Assembly (NCBI GenBank): GCA_963827855.1
Contig: CAWHBY010000004.1
Coordinates: 1-64,000 of the forward strand
Length of the DNA stretch: 64,000 nucleotides
Source: DTPU01 sp963827855
GTDB taxonomy: Bacteria > Planctomycetota > Phycisphaerae > Sedimentisphaerales > Anaerobacaceae
Direction of reading: 5' to 3'
The translations under genes were made by a program, and so were the position numbers. Of the stretch, positions 48,861-56,155 are shown one piece after another (the first letter of the stretch is position 1; every line of letters starts with the position of its first letter). The notes under the pieces are model-generated. The model did not search any database, was not told the origin of the DNA, and worked only from the letters and a program-made list of their open reading frames with translations.

Positions 48861-50516
48861 CTAACCATTCGCGGCTGCGGGCGAGGGTGTCGCCTGGGGG
48901 GCGGTCCCACCGTAGATGAACCGCATCTTGCCGACGTTGGGGATCCATCGCAGCCTGATCATCTCCTGCAGCACGTGCAGCGGCCCAGGCTGTTCGGGCA
49001 TGTCTGCGAAGGTCTTCGCCGCCTTCGGCCACGGGAACTCGAACCCTCCGGGCCAGTAGACAAACAAGGCCTTGCCCATCATGTAGTCGCGCGGGACCGT
49101 GCCTGCCCTGGGCGGCTGCCGGCCCTTGCTTGCAGTGGTCGGCTCGGACCACCAGCGGGCGTCCTCGCTATTGGGGCTGTTGTCGCCCAGCACGAAGAAC
49201 TCGTCAGGTTTGAGCTCGAAGGGACGGCCCTCAGTGGCGTGGCTGGGCCTTCGGCTGTAGGGCGTCTGACTTGTGTAATAGGTGTCCCTGAAGATCGCCA
49301 GGTGCGCGATCGCCAGCTTGCCGGATCCGAAGATCTGCGCCCTGGGCCTCAGCGTGGGGCGCGACCCGGCCGTGGCCCGCGATCCATCCAGGTCGTGGGT
49401 GAGGATCTGTCGCCCTGCCTGGAGGACGAGCCGGTGATCCGCGTGGTAGAACTCCACTGGCAGGGGCTCGCCTGCTGTGACCTTCTTCTTGAGGCTGGCA
49501 GTGGCCAGGACCTGCGGCCCCTGAGCCGTGAGCTCTGCGATCTCCACGTTGCCCTGGCTGTCGACAGAGCCCTGATACTGGATCTCGTGCCGGGTCAGGA
49601 TCACTCCCGCCTTGCCCTGACTAGCGCCGGGGCTTGAGAAATCCGCGGTGAAGCGAACCATCAGGTCGCTGCAGTAGGGCATGTTGCCCATGCTCAGGTC
49701 ATTGTAGGCGTATCCTGCCTTGAAATCGTTGGCAGAAGGCGCGTTATAGGTCAGCACGCTGGTCCGGTCAGCAGGGCAGTCCAGATGGAGACGCGTGGGG
49801 TCATGGGCCTTGTCGACCGTCCAGGCGGAGCCTGCCAGGTCGAAAGGCAACTGCCAGGGGTGGAGATTGAAGAGGGGCAGGTCAGGATGCACGGGCTGGA
49901 AGTCATTGTCGTAGACGGGCATCCAGTGCTCCCGCTGTATCATGGGCGGCTTGCGCGCGATCTGGCCGTTGACGAAGATGTCGCCGTCCACGATCTCGAT
50001 CGTCTCCCCAGGCAGGCCGATCAGACGCTTGATGTAGTTCTGCGTCGGGTTGGTCGGATTTTTGAAGACCACCACGTCCCATCGCCTGGGCGGCTGGAAC
50101 TGGTACAGGCACTTGAGGACCAGGATGCGATCGCCGTTGTACACCAGCTCGCGGTCAGGGTCCGTGGGCCGGTACTGCTCGATGAAGCCGCAGCTCGGAC
50201 ACCGCACAGGCGGCAGCGGCACACCGCCCGATGGCGCAGTGTCCTCTGCCAGGCCGTATCGCTGGGGCACGAAGCCATGGTTGAATTCATACCCGCACTC
50301 AGGGCAGCCGAGCCTGAAATGCGCACCCATCAGGGTGTCCGCCATACTGCCTGTCGGAATGCGGAAGGCCTCCATCACGAAGGCCCTGAACAGAAACGCC
50401 AGGATGAAGGCCGTGATCAACCATTCCAGGGTGTTGGCGATCTCGGCAGCGTGATCCTTGCGCCTCGGAGGCAGTGGCGTGTCCTGCCTCGACTGCTGCG
50501 TATCCCTTGGCGTCAT
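48861..50516 (-). CDS. lepB: Signal peptidase I with zinc ribbon and large insertion
   Basis: A 551-residue signal peptidase, two to three times the usual length. A membrane helix (LEWLITAFILAFLFRAFVMEAF) leads to the catalytic Ser in RIPTGSMADTLMG. A zinc ribbon (CPECGYEF ... CPSCGF) is inserted directly after it. The general-base Lys is in YIKRLIGLPGETIEI. A beta-rich insert of about 210 residues (residues 215-425) separates this from box E (FFVLGDNSPNSEDARWW). It cleaves signal peptides of exported proteins at the membrane outer face. The zinc ribbon and insert are features seen in planctomycete-type enzymes. Intact and monocistronic. Confidence 0.9.
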   Translation of the reverse strand: MTPRDTQQSRQDTPLPPRRKDHAAEIANTLEWLITAFILAFLFRAFVMEAFRIPTGSMADTLMGAHFRLGCPECGYEFNHGFVPQRYGLAEDTAPSGGVPLPPVRCPSCGFIEQYRPTDPDRELVYNGDRILVLKCLYQFQPPRRWDVVVFKNPTNPTQNYIKRLIGLPGETIEIVDGDIFVNGQIARKPPMIQREHWMPVYDNDFQPVHPDLPLFNLHPWQLPFDLAGSAWTVDKAHDPTRLHLDCPADRTSVLTYNAPSANDFKAGYAYNDLSMGNMPYCSDLMVRFTADFSSPGASQGKAGVILTRHEIQYQGSVDSQGNVEIAELTAQGPQVLATASLKKKVTAGEPLPVEFYHADHRLVLQAGRQILTHDLDGSRATAGSRPTLRPRAQIFGSGKLAIAHLAIFRDTYYTSQTPYSRRPSHATEGRPFELKPDEFFVLGDNSPNSEDARWWSEPTTASKGRQPPRAGTVPRDYMMGKALFVYWPGGFEFPWPKAAKTFADMPEQPGPLHVLQEMIRLRWIPNVGKMRFIYGGTAPQATPSPAAANG

Positions 50517-50711
50517 GGCCTCTTATCCAGGTTCACAGTATCAGGCTGGCTCGACCGTCGGGCCAGCCTACTGGCGGACCATTATGACGGGGGCCGTTGG
50601 GTTGGTCAATGGCGAGGGTTCGGCGAATCGCCGAACCCGCAGGGCGTGCTGCGCAAAGCGGGAAGCGGCAGTTGCCGTCGTAACGGGCCTTGGAGACGTT
50701 GCGGGGTGCGA
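50517..50711. other. Intergenic region with perfect hairpin
   Basis: GGGTTCGGCGA (50,616-50,626) and TCGCCGAACCC (50,628-50,638) form an 11-bp perfect inverted repeat with a single-base centre. It lies between the prepilin-like gene stop and the lepB promoter region, and there is no T-tract. It may be a terminator or a protein site. Confidence 0.55.
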
Positions 50712-51704
50712 TCACTGCGTGGGGTTGCCGTAGAGACTCACCGGCCACTTGCCCCACTGTACCCTGAAGAAGCGGACATAGTCCGGACCATCGGCCTTTG
50801 GGGGAGGCGGGGGCTCCAGTCCGGGTGGGTAGTTCTCTGTGACGTAGTGGTCAGCGTACCATCGCCCGAGTGCCACGGTCTCGGGCTCGCTCCATTTCCA
50901 GTGCTCCACGTGGCCATCTGCGAAGGAGAGGTTCGTGCCATCGCTGTGGTGCACGGGCGGTCCATAGGTGTGATTGTTGGGGCTCCTTCGATCCCATATC
51001 CCGCTTCCGCCTCCGACGCCGTAGCCGATCCCACCTCCTCTGCCGCGATCGATGAACACGGCCCTCACCGAGGGTCCGGGGTCCACCAGCTCCGACGTCT
51101 TCCTCACGTATAGCACGGTCCTTCCCACGTCGTATCTGAGCCTGAACCCGTGATCCCATTTCACCCACTCCTCAGGCGAAGACACGTTCATCGGCCAGAG
51201 CACGGCATAGGAACTGAACCACCTCATACCGCTATCCCATCCAATGGGTCGATGACGATAGCGTCCCGGGCACAGGTAGGCACGCACGTCGCCGACGTAG
51301 GTGGCCAGCGCCCCCCTGGTCATTGCTTTCCGGGCACTTTCAGCCGATGAGAAGCCATTCGCCCCGATGGAATCCGTGAGCCACGGTCTTCCGTAGTTGG
51401 GCACCTTCTCTGGCATGGAGGGAGTCCACGCCTCGCCGTTGACAATGCGGTCGTCGTGATCAGCCGCGTACAGGTGCCAGGCAGTCTGGACTTGGTGCAT
51501 GTGGCCCATGCAGGCCGCCCGTCTGCCTGCCTCCCTGGCCCTCGCCAGGCTCGGCAGCAGGGTCGCCACCAGGACCGCGATCACAGCGATGACAACCAGG
51601 AGCTCAATGAGGGTGAACCCGGCACCGCCTGGAGGTAGGGGGCGTCTCCGCCTCACCCCATCTCCCCGTCCGGCCGTCTCAGTTTCGCCGATTCTGCGTT
51701 TCAT
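50712..51704 (-). CDS. Prepilin-like protein with N-terminal methylation motif, copy 1
   Basis: A protein of about 330 residues. After a basic leader (MKRRIGETETAGRGDG...) comes GFTLIELLVVIAVIAVLVATLLPSLARARE, a type IV prepilin cleavage and transmembrane segment. The C-terminal FADGHVEHWKW resembles the H-X9-DG/DUF1559 signature that planctomycetes have in many copies. The ATG at 51,704 gives a leader encoded by an octamer-like repeat; an in-frame GTG at 51,716 is possible. A tandem paralogue lies upstream. Probably a pseudopilin-like secreted or surface protein; its function is unknown. Confidence 0.8.
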   Translation of the reverse strand: MKRRIGETETAGRGDGVRRRRPLPPGGAGFTLIELLVVIAVIAVLVATLLPSLARAREAGRRAACMGHMHQVQTAWHLYAADHDDRIVNGEAWTPSMPEKVPNYGRPWLTDSIGANGFSSAESARKAMTRGALATYVGDVRAYLCPGRYRHRPIGWDSGMRWFSSYAVLWPMNVSSPEEWVKWDHGFRLRYDVGRTVLYVRKTSELVDPGPSVRAVFIDRGRGGGIGYGVGGGSGIWDRRSPNNHTYGPPVHHSDGTNLSFADGHVEHWKWSEPETVALGRWYADHYVTENYPPGLEPPPPPKADGPDYVRFFRVQWGKWPVSLYGNPTQ

Positions 51705-51818
51705 CGTTTCTCCCACTCGTCCATTCAGCCAGATGGGCCCGCTTCACGGACCAGTCCCAGTAGATCCCTCTCCGCCTGCGGCGGATCGGGATGACCGGCC
51801 GCGGCTCGCCCCGGCGGG

Positions 51819-52826
51819 TCACCTCGGCGGGATTCCCCAGATCGCCGTCTGCAGGCGGACCTGGTCTTGGTTGTCGACTACGCGTACGTGCGGCTCGGGA
51901 GGGGCGGTGGGAGAACCACCCGCTGCGTACTGGTCCCAGTAGTCGGTCCACGCCTGCGCGTACGCGACCGTGCGAGGCTCCCTCCACCTCCAGTGCTCAA
52001 CGTGTCCATCGGCAAACGACATGCAGGTGCCGCTGCTGTGCTGGGTGATCCCTGCCCATCCGCTTCCCCATCCGAAACCCCAGTCACCGTTGGGGCCCCA
52101 CATCCACGTGCCCTGCAAGGCATGCAGGCCGAGGCCGCGATCGAGGAAGACCATCCTGGATGAAGGCCCAGGATTGATGAGTTGGGAGGTCTTGGTCACG
52201 AACAGCACGGTCCTGCCGACGCTGCAGGAGGCCCTGATCTGGCGGTCTGTCTTGTCCCGCAATATGGGTGGCCACACGTTCATGGACTCCACGACAGTGT
52301 GGGAACCGAACAGGTTCCATCCCAGGGTGTCAGGTCTGGAGCAGGGCGAGCGGTGCCGGCTGGGGCACAGATAGGCGCGGGCGTCGCCTACATATTTCGC
52401 CAAGGCCCCTCTCTGCATCAGCGTCAGTGCGTCCGCCTGGGTCTTCGCCTTCGAAGGGGAGGACTCGCCAAGCAGCCAGGGCTCTCCTGGATTCCCCGGC
52501 GTGATCCAACGCCAAGGCTGGCCGTTGACAATCCGTCCATCGTGGTCGTCTGCGTACGTCTGCCAGCCGATCTGCATCTGCCTGAGATTGGCCAGGCACC
52601 TTGTGCGCCTGCCTGCCTCGCGGACGCGGGTTAGGCAGGGGAGCAGGATCGCCAGGAGCACTGCGATCACCGCGATCACGACCAGGAGTTCAATCAGCGT
52701 GAAGCGCGGGTCCGGGATCGGGGGCCAGGGGGCCGAAGGCGCGGGAAATGGGCGAATGGGAAGAACCGAAACGGAGAATCGGAGAAACGGGGAATCGGAG
52801 ATGGCGTGCGATTCGCCGCTCGCCAC
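51819..52826 (-). CDS. Prepilin-like protein with N-terminal methylation motif, copy 2
   Basis: A 335-residue paralogue of the next gene downstream. It has RFTLIELLVVIAVIAVLLAILLPCLTRVRE, then NLRQMQIGWQTYADDHDGRIVNGQPW and SFADGHVEHWRWREPRT. The start is a GTG at 52,826. The 40-residue leader (SDSPFLRFSVSVLPIRPF...) is unusually long for a prepilin and is encoded by a GGCGAATGGG-type repeat array, so the original start may have been lost or lies at a non-ATG codon nearer the motif. Confidence 0.8.
   Translation of the reverse strand: MASGESHAISDSPFLRFSVSVLPIRPFPAPSAPWPPIPDPRFTLIELLVVIAVIAVLLAILLPCLTRVREAGRRTRCLANLRQMQIGWQTYADDHDGRIVNGQPWRWITPGNPGEPWLLGESSPSKAKTQADALTLMQRGALAKYVGDARAYLCPSRHRSPCSRPDTLGWNLFGSHTVVESMNVWPPILRDKTDRQIRASCSVGRTVLFVTKTSQLINPGPSSRMVFLDRGLGLHALQGTWMWGPNGDWGFGWGSGWAGITQHSSGTCMSFADGHVEHWRWREPRTVAYAQAWTDYWDQYAAGGSPTAPPEPHVRVVDNQDQVRLQTAIWGIPPR
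52739..52800. repeat. Octamer-type array within the 5' end of prepilin copy 2
   Basis: Words of the GAAATGGGC/GAATCGGAGAAAC type cover this stretch. They match intergenic arrays at 27,075 and 60,349 in base pattern. Confidence 0.6.
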
Positions 52827-52972
52827 TCAGGCCGCGGTCGGTGGTGGCAAGTGTAACCGCTTCTTCGCATTGCCATGGCTGCCACGTGCAACTCCTTCCC
52901 TCGCGGAAGAGCCAGTCTGACAAGCCGTCATGATCTCTCGGCGGCCATCTTGGAGGAAGATCGCCTACAACC

Positions 52973-53008
52973 ACAATAGATAGGGTCTGGCCGAAATGCA
53001 AGCAATTC
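52973..53008 (-). promoter_or_regulatory. Putative promoter of prepilin copy 2 with the shared 13-bp motif
   Basis: On the minus strand GAATTGCTTGCAT (52,996-53,008) provides a TTGCAT -35, followed after 17 bp by TATTGT (52,973-52,978). The identical 13-mer precedes the LRR gene at a similar distance (about 170 bp). Confidence 0.45.
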
Positions 53009-53658
53009 CGAGGGAAGGCAGCAGCGGGCTTTGGCCCCGGCCTGTGGTCGCGTTGGCCAGGAGAACCGAAGGACTTTGTTTGCCGCGAATAACGCGAATG
53101 CACGCGAATGGCTGCTGCCGGCTCGACAGGTTGGGCTTGTTCGTGGCATCGCCGTACGCGACGCTTCGCGTCTACCGGTACGCTGCCGCGTACCGGGCGA
53201 GCTGCGCAGGCCTCCATTCTGCGAGCAAGCTCGCTCCATGGAGTCCTGCTTGCTCGCATGCGTACGGCTCGGTCCCCCAGCGAAAGTCCCATCAGATCAG
53301 TCTCTTCATGCAAAGGGATGTACCGCCCACAGCCCAAGCCGCCAGATCGAGGCCGAGGAAGGGGACGCGTTCCAGGCTTGCCTGGAAAAGGGCCCATTCC
53401 GGAGGCCGCCCTCGGCGACACAGTCGCCGAGGCACGGCGAAGCCGTGGATCGGGCGGCGGAGCTACGACCTCGCCAACACCCACGCCCACGCGCCAGCAT
53501 TCGCGTGCATTCGCGTCATTCGCGGCAAGAAACCAGAGACGATTCCCGGCCAGCCACGCCCGCGACTGCATCGGTCTGTCCGCCTGCGGTGGATGACAGA
53601 AGACCCACGTTTTCTTGAGGCAGGCCGACTCTGCGATTGCCCTGATGGGCAGGCTGCC
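53009..53658. other. Long palindrome-rich intergenic region
   Basis: About 650 bp with no convincing gene: the open frames have no recognisable protein features. It contains a near-perfect 31-bp inverted repeat (53,080-53,110 and 53,498-53,528), a hairpin CCGGTACGC-TGCC-GCGTACCGG (53,175-53,196), and a hairpin TGCGAGCAAGC (53,220-53,230) / GCTTGCTCGCA (53,248-53,258). Confidence 0.7.
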
Positions 53659-53687
53659 TTGCCTTGACGTGCGGATTCAGGTACAAT
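53659..53687 (+). promoter_or_regulatory. Promoter of the hydrogenase operon
   Basis: TTGCCT (53,659-53,664), a 17-bp spacer and TACAAT (53,682-53,687), leaving a leader of about 75 nt before the small-subunit ATG. Confidence 0.5.
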
Positions 53688-53770
53688 CACAAGGGTCTTT
53701 GACGTCCTTGGCGCAGGTGATGCACAGGCAGGATCCCGGTCAACGGGTCCTTAGATGGGGGTGGCTGCGT

Positions 53771-54745
53771 ATGCAGATAACTCGTCGCGACTTTCTTCGC
53801 TTCTGCGGCGCTTCCGCTGCTGCGCTGGGACTTGGGGTCTCTGAGCTGCGGCGCCTGGAGGCGGCCCTGGCAGGTCCCCATGTGCCCACCCTGATCTGGC
53901 TGCACGGCAGCGGGTGCCAGGGCGACTCGATCTCGTTCCTGAACCTCTTCGCCGACCTGGACCCAGTAGGCCCGGTCACTGCAGGCGGCGTGCTGGCCGA
54001 CAAGGTGAGCCTGGCCTTTCACACGGTGCTGATGGCCTCTGCGGGCCAGGACGCAATCTCGCTGGCTGACCTGGCGCAGACTGCGGGCGGTCACGTGCTC
54101 GTGCTCGAAGGCGGGGTACCCAGGGCCTTTGAGGGACGGGCGTGCGTGGTCGGCTCTGCTGGCGGCCAGGAGGTGACCTATGAGCAGGCGATCGCCCGAT
54201 ATGGCAGGGGGGCCAAGGCGGTGGTGTGCGTGGGGACCTGCGCATCCTACGGCGGCGTGCCGCGGTCCAGCCAGGACCCCACTGAGCCGAACGGGCCTAC
54301 GGACGTGGTCAGCGGCAAGCAGGCCCTGCAGGCAGCGGGTGTGTCCGTGCCGCTCTTGGTCAACGTGCCGGGCTGTCCCAGCCATCCGGCCTGGATCGCG
54401 TGGACGATCGTGCAGTTGATCCTGGGCCATCCCATCCCATTGGACAGTTTCGACAGGCCCGTGACCCTGTTCGGCAACAAGACAGCAGATGCCAACCTGA
54501 TGAACATCCACGAGAACTGTCCGCGGAATCCCAACCTGCCGGGCAATACCTATGCCACGGCCTTTGGCCAGGACCGCAGGTGCCTGTCCGACCTGGGGTG
54601 CCGCGGTCCCTCGACCTATGCGGATTGCCCGGCGAGGCAGTGGAACAGCGGCGAGAGGGGCCCAGCGAACTGGTGCGTGGACGCGAACGCCATGTGCCTT
54701 GGTTGCGTGGAGCCGGACTTTCCGAATGGACCTTTCTACACGTAG
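53771..54745 (+). CDS. [NiFe]-hydrogenase small subunit, Tat-exported
   Basis: A 324-residue electron-transfer subunit with three expected FeS clusters. The twin-arginine signal ITRRDFLRFCGASAAALGLG at residues 3-22 sends the folded heterodimer across the membrane. The ATG at 53,771 places this signal at the N-terminus. Cluster ligands seen: WLHGSGCQGDSIS, GTCASYGG and NVPGCPSHP (proximal); IHENCPR and RCLSDLGCRG (distal); DCPARQWNSG, NWC and MCLGCVEPDFPNGPFY (medial). The first proximal motif, CxxC in nearly all members, is CxxD here, so this cluster would have three Cys and one Asp. It oxidises or produces H2 with the large subunit. No cytochrome b partner or maturation gene is adjacent. 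Confidence 0.9.
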   Translation: MQITRRDFLRFCGASAAALGLGVSELRRLEAALAGPHVPTLIWLHGSGCQGDSISFLNLFADLDPVGPVTAGGVLADKVSLAFHTVLMASAGQDAISLADLAQTAGGHVLVLEGGVPRAFEGRACVVGSAGGQEVTYEQAIARYGRGAKAVVCVGTCASYGGVPRSSQDPTEPNGPTDVVSGKQALQAAGVSVPLLVNVPGCPSHPAWIAWTIVQLILGHPIPLDSFDRPVTLFGNKTADANLMNIHENCPRNPNLPGNTYATAFGQDRRCLSDLGCRGPSTYADCPARQWNSGERGPANWCVDANAMCLGCVEPDFPNGPFYT

Positions 54746-54758
54746 GCCGGGGGCGTTC

Positions 54759-56147
54759 ATGAGATACACCGTCAGCTATGATCCAGTCACCCGCATAGAA
54801 GGCCACCTCAAGATCGGCGTCGAGATAGACACCGTGGCCGGCGTCCGACAGGTGGTGGATGCGAGGGCCACTGGCCAGCTCTTTCGCGGGATCGAGAAGG
54901 TCCTGGTGGGCCGCGATCCGCGTGACAGCCAGCACATCACTGAGCGGATCTGCGGGGTCTGCCCGGTCGCGCACGGCATGGCCGCGGTCCTGGCCCAGGA
55001 CAGCGCCTTCGGCGCCAGCGTGCCGCTCAATGGCCTGCTCCTCCGCAACCTGGTCAATGGCTCCAACTTCGTGGAGTCACACATCCTCCACTTCTATCTA
55101 CTGTGCCTGCCCGACTTCATTGCAGGTCCTGCCACGCCACCGTGGCAGGCGGATTGGGCGGTGGATCGCAGGTTCTCCAAGCAGGCCAGCGATGTCTTGC
55201 TGGCCCACTATCTCGATGCCCTGACGATCCGCCGCAAGGCCGATCAGTTGACGGCCCTGTTCGGCGGGCGATCGCCGCACCCACCTGCCTACATCGGCGG
55301 TGGGTTCACCTGCACCCCCAGATCCGAGCGGATTGCGGAGTTCACCCATCTGCTGGGTGAGATCGAGGCCTTCATCAGGACCGCCTATATCCCGGACGTG
55401 CAGCGGGTGGCCAGTACCTATCCTGACTACCTGGCCATCGGCCGCGGGTATGGCAACCTCCTCAGCTACGGCGGATTCGATCACGACACAGCAGGCTCAG
55501 CCTCGCTCTTTGTCAGGGGGCAGGTCCATGACGGGGCGAAGACCGTCGAGTCGCTGGACATGGCCCGGATAACGGAGCACGTCACGTTCTCATGGTACCA
55601 GGGCCGATCGGCCCTGAATCCGGCCGAGACGGGCCAGCCGAGCCCGCAGAATCCCAAGGCCCAGGCCTATTCATGGCTCAAGGCCCCCCGCTATGACGGT
55701 CTGGCCTGTGAGGTGGGGCCGCTGGCCCGCATGTGGATGACAGGCGATTACCGCTCTGGCATCTCGTGCATGGATCGCCACCTGGCCCGCAGCCAGGAGG
55801 CCCTAAAGGTAGCGGTTGCCCTGAAGGAGTGGGTCAACCGGCTTGACCCCGAGGGTCCGGTCTACCAGGAGCCCAGCCTGAGGCCGTCGACCCAGGGCGT
55901 GGGCCTGACCGAGGCGCCGCGTGGCAGCCTGGGCCACTGGCTGGCGGTGGGCGATGACACCAAGATCAGCCGCTACGAGATCATCGCACCAACGACCTGG
56001 AACTGTTCACCCCGTGACAACAGCGGCAGGCCCGGCCCCCTGGAGCAGGCACTGCTGGGCACGCCCGTCCAGGACCCTGACAGGCCTGTGGAGGTCATGC
56101 GGGTGATCCATTCCTTTGACCCGTGTCTGGATTGTTCGACCCATTGA
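54759..56147 (+). CDS. [NiFe]-hydrogenase large (catalytic) subunit lacking the C-terminal extension
   Basis: A 462-residue subunit holding the NiFe(CN)2CO site. The L1 motif RICGVCPVAH is near residue 62, and the L2 motif DPCLDCSTH forms the last nine residues; the stop codon follows the His directly. In most hydrogenases a tail of about 15 residues after this His is removed by a dedicated protease. Its absence means no cleavage step, as known for regulatory group 2b enzymes. The N-terminal VTRIEGHLKIGVEID is canonical. The ATG at 54,759 is 13 bp after the small-subunit stop. Confidence 0.9.
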   Translation: MRYTVSYDPVTRIEGHLKIGVEIDTVAGVRQVVDARATGQLFRGIEKVLVGRDPRDSQHITERICGVCPVAHGMAAVLAQDSAFGASVPLNGLLLRNLVNGSNFVESHILHFYLLCLPDFIAGPATPPWQADWAVDRRFSKQASDVLLAHYLDALTIRRKADQLTALFGGRSPHPPAYIGGGFTCTPRSERIAEFTHLLGEIEAFIRTAYIPDVQRVASTYPDYLAIGRGYGNLLSYGGFDHDTAGSASLFVRGQVHDGAKTVESLDMARITEHVTFSWYQGRSALNPAETGQPSPQNPKAQAYSWLKAPRYDGLACEVGPLARMWMTGDYRSGISCMDRHLARSQEALKVAVALKEWVNRLDPEGPVYQEPSLRPSTQGVGLTEAPRGSLGHWLAVGDDTKISRYEIIAPTTWNCSPRDNSGRPGPLEQALLGTPVQDPDRPVEVMRVIHSFDPCLDCSTH

Positions 56148-56155
56148 GATATCCC

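Noticed and set aside
52996..53667. Open frames of 160-220 codons in the gap before the hydrogenase genes
   Set aside because: Three overlapping frames are open at once, rich in Arg/Pro, with no recognisable domains. They are a by-product of GC-rich palindromic DNA.
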